Assembly (NCBI RefSeq): GCF_004341365.1
Contig: NZ_SLXH01000004.1
Coordinates: 1-64,000, forward strand
Reading direction: 5' to 3'
Source: Simplicispira metamorpha
GTDB lineage: Bacteria > Pseudomonadota > Gammaproteobacteria > Burkholderiales > Burkholderiaceae_C
Length of the DNA: 64,000 bases
The first letter of the stretch is position 1; every line of letters starts with the position of its first letter. The position numbers and the translations under genes were made by a program. The notes under the pieces were generated by a model, which was not told the origin of the DNA, did no database searches, and saw nothing but the letters and a program-made list of their open reading frames with translations. Shown in pieces: positions 42,127 to 51,686 of this stretch.

Positions 42127-44010
42127 TTAGCGCGCAGGACGTGCGGGACGTTTGCGTGCATCGTGCGGCACGAAAGGCTTGCCTGCACCAGCGCCTGGCT
42201 TGGAGAAAGCGGGCTTGCGGGGTGCGAAGTCGCCACGGGGGGCTGCCTCACCACGGTGGGCAAAGTCACCACGGGCGCCACCTTCGTGGCGAGCACCAAA
42301 CCCTGGGCGGGCACTGTCGCCAAAACCAGGCTTGCGGCCATAGCCTTCACCATCACGGCGGGGCGCAAAACCACGGTCTTCACGCGGCGCACCACCGAAA
42401 CCACCACCGCCGTTCGGACGATCATCGCCGGGACGGCCTTGCACACGCTGGCGGTCGTTGAAACCACTGGCGCCACCAAAGTTGCGCTCGCGGTCGCCAC
42501 CAAAGCCACCGCCAAAACCGCCACGGGCACCAGAGCCACCGCCACCAAATTTGCGGCCACCACGGCCACCACCACCAAAGTCGCCTTGTGGGCGGCTACC
42601 AGGCTGCGGGAAACGCTGCACCGGCTCCAGGCCCGGAATCACTTCGGACTTGAACTGCTGATGGGTATGGCCTTCGATATCGAAAATCTTGCGACGGTCG
42701 CGGAACTCGGCAAATGTGATGGCCAGACCGTCACGACCAGCACGGCCCGTGCGGCCAATGCGGTGGGTGTAGTCTTCGGCCTTCATGGGCAGGCCATAGT
42801 TGAAAACGTGGGTGATGGTGGGCACATCAATGCCGCGCGCGGCCACATCAGTAGCCACCAAAATTTGCACTTGGCCCTGGCGCAGTGCCATCAGGCGGCG
42901 GTTGCGCAAGCCTTGGCTCAGGGCACCGTGCAGCGCCACTGCGCTAAAACCTTCTTGCTGTAGATCAGCCGCCAATCCGTCGCACTCAACCTGGGTGCTG
43001 GCAAAAACAATGGCTTGGTTAATGGAGGTATCGCGCAACCAGTGATCCAGCATCTTGCGCTTGTGCTGTGCGTTGTCGGCCCAATACAAAACTTGCTTGA
43101 TGTTGACGTGCTTTTCGTGGGGAGCGTCGTTCTGGATCTTCTTGACCGACGAGCCGTTGTCGTGCATGACGCGCATGGCCAATTGCTGGATGCGCGGCGC
43201 AAAGGTGGCACTGAACATCATGGTTTGCTTGCGCTGGCTGGTCAGTTGGTTGACCTCGGCCAGATCATCGGAAAAGCCCAGATCCAACATGCGGTCGGCT
43301 TCGTCCACCACCAGAAACTGAACCTTGTCCAGCTTGATCTGCATGGAGCGCTGCAAGTCCAGCAGACGGCCCGGGGTGGCTACCACCAGGTCAGCGTTTT
43401 GCAGCTTGGCAATTTGCAATTGGTAAGGCATGCCGCCCACCACGTTGGCCACGCGCAAACCACGGGTGTGCTTGACCAGATCAATGGCGTCGTGGGCCAC
43501 TTGCTGCGCCAACTCACGCGTTGGGCACAGAATCAGGGCACCGGGGGTGGCTGCCTTGAAGTTGCGCGCGTTGGTGGGGTCTTTGCGCTTGGCACGCTTG
43601 GGCGGGGCTTCGCCACGGGCAAGTGCTTCGGCGGCGGCTTGCTCGTACTCGGCGCGGGATGCGGCTTCGGCTTCGGCCATTTGGCCAATCAGCGTGTGCA
43701 GCACTGGCAGCAAGAAGGCGGCGGTTTTGCCGCTGCCGGTTTGGCTGGAAACCATCAAGTCGATGTAGCGACCGTTTTCGCCACCAGCACCCATGGCCAA
43801 AGGAATGGCCTTCAGCTGTACGGTGGTAGGTTGGGTGTAGCCCAGATCGGCCACGGCTTGCACCAGCTCAGGGGCCAGGCCCAGTTCGATAAAGCCATTG
43901 GGCTCGGCGGTGACGGCCTCGGTGGATTCGACGGTGTCGATCACGGAAATATCAGCAGCAAAAGATTCAGCAGGCGCGAAGTCGCCCTGCACTTGGAAAG
44001 TGTCGGTCAT
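42127..44010 (-). CDS. RhlE-like DEAD-box RNA helicase
   Basis: The 627-residue protein has the DEAD-box core: SSQTGSGKTAAF, PTRELAQQ, TPGRLLDL, VDEADRMLD, SATFAPRI and HRIGRTGRAG. About 55 extra residues (AEAEAASRAEYEQAAAEAL and a basic KRAKRKD stretch) lie between motifs I and Ia. The last 170 residues are a Gly/Arg/Phe-rich tail (repeats such as GGGGFGG and RGDFA), typical of RhlE proteins that bind RNA loosely. It likely helps ribosome assembly and RNA decay at low temperature. The long leader (44011-44240) may carry control elements. Confidence 0.9.
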   Translation of the reverse strand: MTDTFQVQGDFAPAESFAADISVIDTVESTEAVTAEPNGFIELGLAPELVQAVADLGYTQPTTVQLKAIPLAMGAGGENGRYIDLMVSSQTGSGKTAAFLLPVLHTLIGQMAEAEAASRAEYEQAAAEALARGEAPPKRAKRKDPTNARNFKAATPGALILCPTRELAQQVAHDAIDLVKHTRGLRVANVVGGMPYQLQIAKLQNADLVVATPGRLLDLQRSMQIKLDKVQFLVVDEADRMLDLGFSDDLAEVNQLTSQRKQTMMFSATFAPRIQQLAMRVMHDNGSSVKKIQNDAPHEKHVNIKQVLYWADNAQHKRKMLDHWLRDTSINQAIVFASTQVECDGLAADLQQEGFSAVALHGALSQGLRNRRLMALRQGQVQILVATDVAARGIDVPTITHVFNYGLPMKAEDYTHRIGRTGRAGRDGLAITFAEFRDRRKIFDIEGHTHQQFKSEVIPGLEPVQRFPQPGSRPQGDFGGGGRGGRKFGGGGSGARGGFGGGFGGDRERNFGGASGFNDRQRVQGRPGDDRPNGGGGFGGAPREDRGFAPRRDGEGYGRKPGFGDSARPGFGARHEGGARGDFAHRGEAAPRGDFAPRKPAFSKPGAGAGKPFVPHDARKRPARPAR

Positions 44011-44265
44011 ATTTTTCTCACACGAAAACGGTCGCAGGCGCAGCCTGCGATGGCTTCGTCAATGGTTAAAAAACATCAACCATCAAACGAAACCTGCACG
44101 GGCATGGGGCCGGTGCGGCTGGGTATTTGTTGCAATAACAGGGCGGTTGCCGTGGCAAGCCCTGAAATATTGCAGACCCGGTGTGTGAAGGGAGATGCGC
44201 AAACTGCATGGCGTATGCAATGCAGCACGAGATTATGACACTAATGCGGGTTTTCCCGCAAGACC

Positions 44266-44853
44266 CTACACTGCAAGCAGCCGTGCGCGGTAATGCGCCA
44301 GTTCGTCAATCGACTCGTACACATCCGCCAGCGCCGTGTGCTTTTGTGCTTTCTTGAAGCTGGAATAGGCCTCGGGTTTCCAGCGCTTGGCCAGCTCCTT
44401 GAGGGTGCTGACATCCACGTTGCGGTAATGCAAAAACGCCTCCAGCCTGGGCATGTAGCGGGCGAGGAAACGGCGATCCTGGCCAATGCTGTTGCCGCAC
44501 AGCGGCACCTTGCCCTTGGGCACATACTTTTTCAAAAACTGGAGCAGCTCTTCTTCGGCTTGCGCTTCTGTGGTGGTGGAAGCCTTCACTTTGTCGATCA
44601 GGCCGCTGCGCCCGTGCGTGCCTTTGTTCCAGGCATCCATCTTGCCCAGCAGCTCGTCGGACTGGTGGATGACCAACACTGGCCCCTCCACGCGCGGCTC
44701 CAGCTGCGGGCCCGTGATTACCACGGCAATTTCAATGATGCGCTCTGTCTCCGGGTTCAAACCGGTCATTTCACAATCCAGCCAGACCAGGTTCTGGTCG
44801 GATTTGGCAAGCAACACGGGGGGGATTGGGGGGATTTCTGGCATGGGCGGCAT
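44266..44853 (-). CDS. orn: Oligoribonuclease
   Basis: Orn degrades 2-5 nucleotide RNA fragments, the last step of RNA turnover. The 195-residue protein is a DEDDh exonuclease with [12 protein letters not shown] (first acidic pair), [13 protein letters not shown] and [11 protein letters not shown] (histidine and last aspartate). The N-terminal end has a Pro-rich extension ([12 protein letters not shown]). The exact start, 44853 or 44844, is uncertain. It is divergent from the M48 protease gene. Confidence 0.94.
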   Translation of the reverse strand: MPPMPEIPPIPPVLLAKSDQNLVWLDCEMTGLNPETERIIEIAVVITGPQLEPRVEGPVLVIHQSDELLGKMDAWNKGTHGRSGLIDKVKASTTTEAQAEEELLQFLKKYVPKGKVPLCGNSIGQDRRFLARYMPRLEAFLHYRNVDVSTLKELAKRWKPEAYSSFKKAQKHTALADVYESIDELAHYRARLLAV

Positions 44854-44881
44854 TGTCGCTGATGCCCTACACTCGCCCGAC

Positions 44882-46201
44882 ATGCCTGCTCCTACGCCCG
44901 ATTTTTTCTCGCCCTCGCTGCTCCTGACCCTTGTTTTTGTCGCCACGCTGGTGCTTGGTCTGGTGCTCAAATTCTGGCTGGCCACGCGCCAGATACGGCA
45001 TGTGGCGCAGCACCGCCAGCAGGTGCCTGCCCGCTTTGCCCCCCACATTGCACTGACTGCACACCAGAAAGCGGCCGACTACACCATCGCCAAAAACCGC
45101 TTTGGCCTGCTGGAGATGGCGCTGGGCGCTGCCGTCTTGCTGGGCTGGACGGTTCTTGGCGGGCTGGACTGGCTCAACCAGCTGCTGCTGGAGGCCATCG
45201 GCCCCGGCATGCCCCAGCAAGTGGCGCTGCTGGCCAGCTTTGCGCTGATCAGCGGCCTCATTGATCTGCCCAGCACGCTGTACCAAACCTTTGTGCTGGA
45301 GCAGCGCTTTGGGTTCAACCAGACCACGCCGCGCCTGTGGCTGGCTGATCTGCTCAAGTCCACCCTGCTCTCGGCCCTGATCGGCCTGCCACTGGTCGCG
45401 CTGATTTTGTGGCTCATGGGCAGTGCGGGCACGCTGTGGTGGCTGTGGGCCTGGGGCCTGTGGATGGGCTTCAATGTGCTGCTGATGGTGATTTACCCCA
45501 CCTTCATTGCACCGCTGTTCAACCAGTTCAAGCCACTGGAAGACGCCGCGCTCAAAGCGCGCGTCACGGCGCTGATGCAGCGCTGCGGTTTTGCCGCCAA
45601 GGGCCTGTTTGTGATGGATGGCAGTCGGCGCAGCGCCCACGCCAATGCCTATTTCACCGGCTTTGGTGCCGCCAAACGGGTGGTTTTTTACGACACCCTG
45701 CTGAACCAGCTCACCCCCGGCGAGGTGGAAGCCGTGCTGGCCCACGAGCTGGGGCATTTTCACCACCGCCACATCCTCAAGCGCATGGTCGGCCTGTTCG
45801 CCCTGAGCCTGGCCGGTTTTGCCCTGCTGGGCTGGCTGTCCACGCAGGCCTGGTTTTATACCGGCCTGGGTGTACGCCCCAGCCTGACGCTGTTGCTGCC
45901 CGATGCCCCCGGCGGGCCCAACGATGCGCTGGCGCTGCTGCTGTTCTTGCTGGCCGTTCCGGTGTTCACCGTGTTTTTGACACCGCTGTTCACGCAGCTC
46001 TCCCGCCGCGACGAATTCCAGGCCGACGCCTACGCCATGGCCCAGACGCACAGCGCCGATCTGGCCACGGCCTTGCTCAAGCTCTACCAGGACAACGCCT
46101 CCACACTCACCCCCGACCCGGTGTATGTGAAGTTTTATTATTCCCATCCACCGGCCAGCGAACGGCTGGAACGCATCCCTTTTTCCGCCACTACACCATG
46201 A
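44882..46201 (+). CDS. M48 (Ste24-type) membrane zinc protease
   Basis: The 439-residue protein has about seven membrane helices and the zinc motif [14 protein letters not shown], with the second zinc ligand region at [11 protein letters not shown]. This is the CAAX-protease/Ste24 branch of M48, longer than HtpX. It has the typical [11 protein letters not shown] and [24 protein letters not shown] segments. A role in membrane protein quality control is likely. The next gene starts inside its stop codon (ATGA). Confidence 0.9.
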   Translation: MPAPTPDFFSPSLLLTLVFVATLVLGLVLKFWLATRQIRHVAQHRQQVPARFAPHIALTAHQKAADYTIAKNRFGLLEMALGAAVLLGWTVLGGLDWLNQLLLEAIGPGMPQQVALLASFALISGLIDLPSTLYQTFVLEQRFGFNQTTPRLWLADLLKSTLLSALIGLPLVALILWLMGSAGTLWWLWAWGLWMGFNVLLMVIYPTFIAPLFNQFKPLEDAALKARVTALMQRCGFAAKGLFVMDGSRRSAHANAYFTGFGAAKRVVFYDTLLNQLTPGEVEAVLAHELGHFHHRHILKRMVGLFALSLAGFALLGWLSTQAWFYTGLGVRPSLTLLLPDAPGGPNDALALLLFLLAVPVFTVFLTPLFTQLSRRDEFQADAYAMAQTHSADLATALLKLYQDNASTLTPDPVYVKFYYSHPPASERLERIPFSATTP

Positions 46202-46530
46202 TAATTTTTAAGCAAAAAGACTGGTCAAGCCAGACCCGGCGTGCGCTGACAGCTACAGAAATAGAAGCAAATCTGGCCCTGCTCAAAGGCTGGACACTGG
46301 ACACCCACAGCGTACCAGCGACCCTCGAAAAGACCTACCGCTTCGCCAATTACTACGAAACCATCGCCTTCGTGAATGCGCTGGCTTTGGTGGCCCACAT
46401 ACAAGACCACCACCCTGACCTGTCGGTGCATTACGACCGCTGCGTGGTGCGCCTGAATACGCACGACGTGGGCGGCATCTCTGCCACCGACTTTGATTGC
46501 GCAGCCCGCTTTGACGCACTGCTGACCTGA
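46198..46530 (+). CDS. 4a-hydroxytetrahydrobiopterin dehydratase
   Basis: The 110-residue protein matches pterin-4a-carbinolamine dehydratases: FANYYETIAFVNALALVAHIQDHHPDL carries the conserved histidines and ends in VGGISATDFDCAARFD. These enzymes recycle the cofactor of phenylalanine hydroxylase. No such hydroxylase gene is nearby. The segment RALTATEIEANL is encoded by DNA resembling a half copy of the dispersed repeat (ACAGCTACAGAAATAG). It is coupled to the M48 protease and rsgA. Confidence 0.88.
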   Translation: MIIFKQKDWSSQTRRALTATEIEANLALLKGWTLDTHSVPATLEKTYRFANYYETIAFVNALALVAHIQDHHPDLSVHYDRCVVRLNTHDVGGISATDFDCAARFDALLT

Positions 46531-46531
46531 A

Positions 46532-47485
46532 ATGACAGAGCGCAGCACGCCCACAGAGGGCCTGGTGGTGGCCAGCCACGGACGCCACTGTGTGGTCGAA
46601 ACCCCCGACGGCCAGCGTCGCATCTGCCACCCGCGTGGTAAAAAAAGCCAGGCGGTCGTGGGCGACCGCGTGCTGTGGCAGGCGGCCCCCGCAGGCCAAG
46701 GCCACGAGGGCACGATCGAAAAAGTGCTGGAGCGGCGCAATCTGTTCTACCGCCAGGACGAGATCCGCACCAAGTCGTTTGCGGCCAACCTGGATCAGGT
46801 GTTGATCCTGATTGCCGCAGAGCCGGTGTTTTCCGAAAGCCAGCTGGCGCGCGCGCTGATTGCTGCCGAAGCGGCCCACATCCGGCCCCTGATCGCCCTG
46901 AACAAAACCGATCTGGTGGAGCCGTTTGCCCGTGCCTGGGAGCGCCTGCTGCCCTACCGGCACATCCGGGATGCAGACGGTAGCCCCCACTATGGCGTGT
47001 TGCCGCTGTCGCTGACCGCCTCGGGCGATGCCGATCGCCACTTGCTGCTGGAGCATTTGCAGGGCAAAACCACCCTGGTGCTGGGCCCTTCAGGCTCGGG
47101 CAAAAGCACGTTGATCAACCTGCTGGTGCCGGGCGCCACCGTGCTGACAGGCGAAATATCGCAGGCGCTGAACTCGGGCAAGCACACCACCACCAGCACC
47201 GCGCTGTACTGGGTGGATGCAGAACGCACCACGGCACTGATCGATTCGCCGGGGTTTCAGGAGTTTGGTCTGCAACATATCGCTCCCATGCAGCTGGCCG
47301 GCTGCATGCCCGACATTGCTGCCCACGCCACGCAGTGCAAGTTCTATAACTGCACCCATCTGCATGAACCGGGCTGCGGCGTTCTGGATGCAGTCAAAAA
47401 CACCCCTGAGGCCCACGGAATCAGCGCTAACCGCTATAAAATATATAGCGATTTATTTGCCGAACTGGGCCACACCCGCTACTGA
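46532..47485 (+). CDS. rsgA: Ribosome small subunit GTPase RsgA
   Basis: RsgA is a circularly permuted GTPase that checks maturation of the 30S decoding centre. The 317-residue protein has an N-terminal OB-fold and the permuted G motifs: ALNKTDLVE (G4), then LGPSGSGKSTLINLL (G1), TTTSTALYW (G2 region) and DSPGFQEFGL (G3). The C-terminal zinc knuckle has CKFYNCTHLHEPGC. It follows the dehydratase by one base, in a three-gene operon with the M48 protease. Confidence 0.95.
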   Translation: MTERSTPTEGLVVASHGRHCVVETPDGQRRICHPRGKKSQAVVGDRVLWQAAPAGQGHEGTIEKVLERRNLFYRQDEIRTKSFAANLDQVLILIAAEPVFSESQLARALIAAEAAHIRPLIALNKTDLVEPFARAWERLLPYRHIRDADGSPHYGVLPLSLTASGDADRHLLLEHLQGKTTLVLGPSGSGKSTLINLLVPGATVLTGEISQALNSGKHTTTSTALYWVDAERTTALIDSPGFQEFGLQHIAPMQLAGCMPDIAAHATQCKFYNCTHLHEPGCGVLDAVKNTPEAHGISANRYKIYSDLFAELGHTRY

Positions 47486-47504
47486 CGCAGCCAACGCCAC
47501 CGCC

Positions 47505-48491
47505 CTACCCCAGCAAGCGGGCCAGCGTCAGCAGCGCCAGCAGCAGCAACCACACCACCACCGAGCGCCACACCAGGCCGACCACGCTGCGCAGGTGCCC
47601 CACCTCGGGCTCACGGCCCGGGGTGCTGCCGCCATCGCCGCTCTCGGCATCGTCCTCAAAGCCCTGGGAAGCCAGCCACTCCACCCGCGCCCTGAGCGCC
47701 TCGCCGCCCAGGCGCACGTTGATGGCCCCGGCTGTAGCAGCCAGCACCACACCATCGTTGTCGTTGGGAAAACGCTGGGCATGAAAACGCCAGCCCTCAA
47801 TCGCTTCTTCAAAGCTGCCCACGACGGCAAAGCACAAGGCCGTAAGGCGCGCAGGCAGCCAGTCCACCGCCGTCCATGCCGTCGCAGAAGCCCTCTGCAA
47901 AGCGACACTGGCCGTTTGCGTGGCAATGCCACGCTGGCGCTTGCAGTAGCGCGCCATGAACTCGGCCATGCGGTAGAGCACCGCCCCCATGGGCCCCATG
48001 CCAAACGCAGCCAGCACTGAAAACCAGGCCAGTACGCCAAAAACATGGCGATGTGCAGCCAGCACCGAGTACTCGATCACATGGCGCACGATCTCGCTGC
48101 GCGGCAGATCACCCGCATCCACTTGCTGCCAGCGCGCCAGCAGCTCACGGGCACGGTCTTCGTCGCCCTCTTCCAAGGCATCGCGCAGGCCGGTGAAATG
48201 GTGGCTGAACTGGCGAAACCCCAGCGTGAGGTACAGCACGGCCACGTTCCACAGCACGGCAAAAGGCCAACCCAGGCCCCACAGCAGCAGCCAGTGCACT
48301 GCCAACGCCAGCAGCGCTGGCAGCACCACGGCCAGGCCCCAGGCCACCCAGGCGTGGTGCGGCTTGCCCGCATCGAAATTGCGGCTCACCGACAGCGACC
48401 ACGCGCGCAAACCCGCATGCACCGGATTGCTGCGTGCCAACGGGCGCGCCTGCTCGATCAGCAAGGCAAACAGGATGGCAAAGAAACTCAT
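47505..48491 (-). CDS. CobD/CbiB-family membrane protein
   Basis: The 328-residue protein starts MSFFAILFALLIEQARPL and has about four or five membrane helices. The segments DLPRSEIVRHVIEYSVLAAHRHVFGVL and LDWLPARLTA-like WTAVDWLPARLTAL are typical of the CobD/CbiB family, which attaches the aminopropanol arm in cobalamin synthesis. It also resembles AmpE-like relatives. No other cobalamin gene lies near, so it is more likely a family member with another role. The distinction cannot be made here. Confidence 0.75.
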   Translation of the reverse strand: MSFFAILFALLIEQARPLARSNPVHAGLRAWSLSVSRNFDAGKPHHAWVAWGLAVVLPALLALAVHWLLLWGLGWPFAVLWNVAVLYLTLGFRQFSHHFTGLRDALEEGDEDRARELLARWQQVDAGDLPRSEIVRHVIEYSVLAAHRHVFGVLAWFSVLAAFGMGPMGAVLYRMAEFMARYCKRQRGIATQTASVALQRASATAWTAVDWLPARLTALCFAVVGSFEEAIEGWRFHAQRFPNDNDGVVLAATAGAINVRLGGEALRARVEWLASQGFEDDAESGDGGSTPGREPEVGHLRSVVGLVWRSVVVWLLLLALLTLARLLG

Positions 48492-48561
48492 GGAGACGAA
48501 TGATACCGACCCCCTACACCCCACCGCCTGGGCGCCGGCTACGTGTGCGCCCTGGACGGGA

Positions 48562-49272
48562 TCAGGCGCGCAAAAAGCGGTAAAAGTTGCGCAGCATGCC
48601 CGCCGTGGCGCCCCAGATGTAATGGTTCTTGGGGCCGCTTTGGTAGGGCATGGAAAACCACTCGCGCCGCACCCCTTGCCATTCAAAAACATGGCGCTGG
48701 TGGTGTGCCGGGTTAAGCAAAAAGGCCAGCGGCACCTCAAAAATATCGGCTACTTCGTGCGGATTGGGACGCAGCACGCAATGCGGCTGCACCAGCGCTA
48801 CCACCGGCGAAATGATGAACGACGAGCCTGTCACGTAGGTAGGCAGCGAGCCCAGTACCTCGACAAAATGCGGCTCCAGACCGACCTCTTCATAGGCCTC
48901 GCGCAAGGCGGTGTCGGCGGGGCTGGCATCTTCGGGGTCAGCGCGCCCCCCCGGAAAGGCCACTTGCCCGGAATGGGTGGACAAGTGCGCAGTGCGTTCG
49001 GTGAGCAGTACGGTGGGCTGCTCGCGCAGCACGATGGGCACCAGCACCGCAGCATGTGCCGGTGATCGGCTGGAAAAGCTCTTCTCCTGCACCACCTCGG
49101 GCTCCCAGGCGGGCGGCGCAGCAAAGCGCTGGCGCAGGGCCTGCGGCGTGGTCTGCGACGGTGCCACGCGGGGCAAATGCCTGTCCACCCCCACCACGGG
49201 AACATGGCGCGGGTCAAAATCGGGCAACGAGGACAGCGATGCCAATGAAGAAGGGGCTGGCGCAGAAGTCAC
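48562..49272 (-). CDS. CoA pyrophosphatase-like Nudix hydrolase
   Basis: The roughly 236-residue protein has a complete Nudix box (FPGGRADPEDASPADTALREAYEEVGL) preceded by LTERTAHLSTHSGQVAF, the UPF0035/CoA-pyrophosphatase signature. It should cleave CoA or oxidised CoA to phosphopantetheine and 3',5'-ADP. The start is uncertain. A longer frame to 49311 would run through the rplS terminator, so I prefer the GTG at 49272. Transcription may come partly from read-through of the ribosomal operon. Confidence 0.85.
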   Translation of the reverse strand: MTSAPAPSSLASLSSLPDFDPRHVPVVGVDRHLPRVAPSQTTPQALRQRFAAPPAWEPEVVQEKSFSSRSPAHAAVLVPIVLREQPTVLLTERTAHLSTHSGQVAFPGGRADPEDASPADTALREAYEEVGLEPHFVEVLGSLPTYVTGSSFIISPVVALVQPHCVLRPNPHEVADIFEVPLAFLLNPAHHQRHVFEWQGVRREWFSMPYQSGPKNHYIWGATAGMLRNFYRFLRA

Positions 49273-49283
49273 GGCGATGCTCT

Positions 49284-49325
49284 GAAAAAAAGAAAAAGCC
49301 GCTACAGGCAAATGCTGTAGCGGCT
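49284..49325 (-). terminator. Terminator of the rpsP-rplS operon
   Basis: Read on the minus strand, AGCCGCTACAG and CTGTAGCGGCT form an 11-bp stem followed by TTTTTCTTTTTTT. It directly follows rplS and ends the ribosomal operon. Confidence 0.92.
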
Positions 49326-49348
49326 GGGGCGCTCAAGGCAGTGGCGCT

Positions 49349-49744
49349 TTATGCGGCCACGGCAGCGGCAGCGGCCGCCTTGTTGACGCGCTGTGGCAGC
49401 TTTTCCTTGATACGTGCCGACTTGCCGCTGCGGTCACGCAGGTAGTACAGCTTGGCACGGCGCACATCACCACGGCGCTTGACTTCGATCTTGGCGATCA
49501 GGGGGCTGTAGGTCTGGAACGTGCGCTCCACGCCTTCGCCGTTGGAAATCTTGCGCACGGTGAAGCCGCTGTTGATGCCGCGGTTGCGCTTGGCAATCAC
49601 CACGCCTTCGTAAGCCTGCACGCGCTTGCGCGTGCCTTCCACCACGTTCACGCTCACGATGACCGTGTCGCCAGGGCCAAATTCGGGAACAGTTTTGTTG
49701 AGGCGGGCGATTTCTTCCGCTTCCAGGGTCTGGATCAGGTTCAT
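49349..49744 (-). CDS. rplS: Ribosomal protein L19
   Basis: The 131-residue protein starts [15 protein letters not shown] and shows [23 protein letters not shown] and [20 protein letters not shown], the conserved L19 fold at the 30S-50S interface. The C-terminal tail is a poly-alanine extension ([10 protein letters not shown]). It is the last gene of the rpsP-rimM-trmD-rplS operon. Confidence 0.98.
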   Translation of the reverse strand: MNLIQTLEAEEIARLNKTVPEFGPGDTVIVSVNVVEGTRKRVQAYEGVVIAKRNRGINSGFTVRKISNGEGVERTFQTYSPLIAKIEVKRRGDVRRAKLYYLRDRSGKSARIKEKLPQRVNKAAAAAAVAA

Positions 49745-49860
49745 TTTTGCATCCACCGATCATGTCCGCGCCATCATTGGCATTGTCGGGATTGACGTTT
49801 GGGCCTTGTGCAAAACAAGGCGGCCGGCCAGAGGATCGAAAAGCCCGCGATTATAGCTTT

Positions 49861-50619
49861 TCAGGCAAGGCGGGCCAGCGCAGCCTCATCCAAGGGCGCC
49901 AGATGCCCGGCTGCGCGCGCGGCGGCAATCAGGTCGGGGCGGTGCTTGGCCGTGGTAGCCAGGCGCTGGTCACGCCGCCAGCGCTCAATGTGGGCGTGGT
50001 GGCCCGACAGCAGCTCGGGCGGCACGGTGCGGCCATTCCATTCTTCCGGGCGGGTGTAGTGCGGACAATCCAGCAGACCATCGAGCGCTGGGTTGAAGCT
50101 ATCGAGCTGGTGGCTGCCTTCGTCATTCAGAACGCCGGGCTGTAGCCGAGCCACCGCGTCCAGCAGCGCCAGCGCGGCAATTTCGCCGCCGGAGAGCACA
50201 AAATCGCCCAGACTGAGCTGCACGTCCACGTGCGCATCGATGAAACGCTGGTCAATGCCCTCATAGCGCCCGCACAGCAGCACTGCGCCTGCACTGGCAG
50301 CCCAGTGCGCCACCACACCGTGCTGGATGGGAGTGCCGATGGGCGAAAAAAGCACCAGTGGTGCCTGCGTATCGGGGGATTCGGCGCGGTCGGCGCGAAT
50401 GGCGGCCAGGCAACGCTCCAGGGGCGGCGCCATCATCACCATGCCGGGGCCACCGCCAAAGGGGCGATCGTCCACGCGGCGGTAGTTGCCCTCGGCGTAG
50501 TCGCGCGGGTTCCACAAGCGCACATCCACCAGCCCCTGCGCGTAGGCACGGCGGGTCACGCCGCTGGCCAGAAACGGCGCAAACAGCTCCGGAAACAGGG
50601 TAATGACGTCAAAGCGCAT
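49861..50619 (-). CDS. trmD: tRNA (guanine-N1)-methyltransferase
   Basis: TrmD methylates G37 next to the anticodon and so prevents frameshifting. The 252-residue protein has the trefoil-knot SAM site (LLCGRYEGIDQRFID, then LSLGDFVLSGGE), PFGGGPGMVMM near residue 55 and the C-terminal RPEEWNGRTVPPELLSG. It lies in the standard operon place between rimM and rplS, with a gap of 28 bases from rimM. Confidence 0.97.
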   Translation of the reverse strand: MRFDVITLFPELFAPFLASGVTRRAYAQGLVDVRLWNPRDYAEGNYRRVDDRPFGGGPGMVMMAPPLERCLAAIRADRAESPDTQAPLVLFSPIGTPIQHGVVAHWAASAGAVLLCGRYEGIDQRFIDAHVDVQLSLGDFVLSGGEIAALALLDAVARLQPGVLNDEGSHQLDSFNPALDGLLDCPHYTRPEEWNGRTVPPELLSGHHAHIERWRRDQRLATTAKHRPDLIAAARAAGHLAPLDEAALARLA

Positions 50620-50647
50620 GGTGCAGCGGGGAAAGGAACAGCAACGA

Positions 50648-51217
50648 TCAGTAGTCGGGCTGCCAGTCCACGGTGATGCGCCGCTCGGGCAGCTCCACCT
50701 TGTCCACGAAAGCCGAAACGAAGGGAATCATGCGCTCTACGGGTTTTCCGTCTTGCTCGTGTGCCAGCACCAGCACAGTTTGCGGGCCAGTGGACATCAG
50801 GTCACGCACCTGGCCCAGCGCCACACCTTCGCGGTTGACCACCTCCAGACCGATCAGATCGACCCAGTAATACTCATCGGCCTCGGCTTTCGGAAAGTCA
50901 GCGCGCGGCACAAAAATGCGCGCGCCGCGCAGCGCTTCGGCCGCATTGCGATCGTCAATGCCCTGCGCCCAGGCAACGATGGTGTCGGAGTGCGGGCGCA
51001 CCTGGCGAATCTCCAGCAACGCGGTGCCGCTAAAGGTACGGGCACCTTTTTCGCTCGGCTGCACATACCAGCGCTTGGCAGCAAACAAAGCTTCGGGGGC
51101 GGCGTTGTGCGACAGCACCTTGAACCAGCCTTTGACACCCCAGGCATCGGCAATGCGACCGACTTCAATCGCATCTGCGGGCAGCTGGGCAGGCTCCAGG
51201 TTCAGTTCAGTGGACAT
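50648..51217 (-). CDS. rimM: Ribosome maturation factor RimM
   Basis: RimM helps 30S head assembly through S19. The 189-residue protein has the N-terminal barrel (IEVGRIADAWGVKGWFKVLS) and the PRC-barrel end (YYWVDLIGLEVVNREGVALGQV, IPFVSAFVDKVELPERRITVDW). The start MSTELNLEP at 51217 was chosen over a longer frame. An intrinsic terminator lies between rpsP and this gene. Confidence 0.96.
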   Translation of the reverse strand: MSTELNLEPAQLPADAIEVGRIADAWGVKGWFKVLSHNAAPEALFAAKRWYVQPSEKGARTFSGTALLEIRQVRPHSDTIVAWAQGIDDRNAAEALRGARIFVPRADFPKAEADEYYWVDLIGLEVVNREGVALGQVRDLMSTGPQTVLVLAHEQDGKPVERMIPFVSAFVDKVELPERRITVDWQPDY

Positions 51218-51242
51218 GGTGGGAAAAATAAAGACGTAAGGC

Positions 51243-51286
51243 AAAAGAAAAAGCGGGCTTCGTCAGTGGACACCGACGAAACCCGC
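51243..51286 (-). terminator. Internal terminator between rpsP and rimM
   Basis: Read on the minus strand, GCGGGTTTCGTC pairs with GACGAAGCCCGC (one mismatch) and is followed by TTTTTCTTTTG. It has all parts of an intrinsic terminator but lies inside the operon, so it should reduce expression of rimM, trmD and rplS relative to rpsP. Confidence 0.85.
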
Positions 51287-51305
51287 CTTGGTCAGACAAC
51301 CAGAA

Positions 51306-51557
51306 TCAGGCAGCCTTTTTGGCAGCTTGCTTGATCAGGCGCTCGACGGTGGGGGAGGTTTGTGCGCCCACGCCAGTCCAGTAAGTCAGACGGTCTTGCG
51401 CAATGCGCAGGCCTTCTTCGCCACCCTTGGCGGTGGGGTTGTAGAAGCCCAGACGCTCGATGAAGCGGCCATCGCGGCGCACGCGCTTGTCGGCAACGAC
51501 GATGTTGAAGAAAGGACGGCTTTTGGAGCCGCCGCGGGAGAGTCGAATGACGACCAT
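51306..51557 (-). CDS. rpsP: Ribosomal protein S16
   Basis: The 83-residue protein starts [25 protein letters not shown] and contains [12 protein letters not shown] and the C-terminal [19 protein letters not shown], all typical of S16. It is the first gene of the operon with rimM, trmD and rplS. Its promoter should be in the 130-base gap shared with the divergent acetyltransferase. Confidence 0.98.
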   Translation of the reverse strand: MVVIRLSRGGSKSRPFFNIVVADKRVRRDGRFIERLGFYNPTAKGGEEGLRIAQDRLTYWTGVGAQTSPTVERLIKQAAKKAA

Positions 51558-51686
51558 GATTTATCCTTCGGGTGGTAGGCCAGCGACGCGCACTGTGCCC
51601 ATGAGTTCGCAGCGTTGAGACACGCGACATGACCACCCGGCCAGCGACACGCTGCAAAGCCGCCGATTATAGCCACTTCCCCTGTT

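Noticed and set aside
47420-47460. Another dispersed repeat copy at the end of rsgA (CGCTATAAAATATATAGCG)
   Set aside because: The encoded end (NRYKIYSDLFAEL) fits the usual RsgA C-terminus, so the resemblance is probably chance.
49273-49311. A longer N-terminal end for the Nudix hydrolase
   Set aside because: The extra codons lie in the T-run and hairpin of the rplS terminator, which argues against translation from there.
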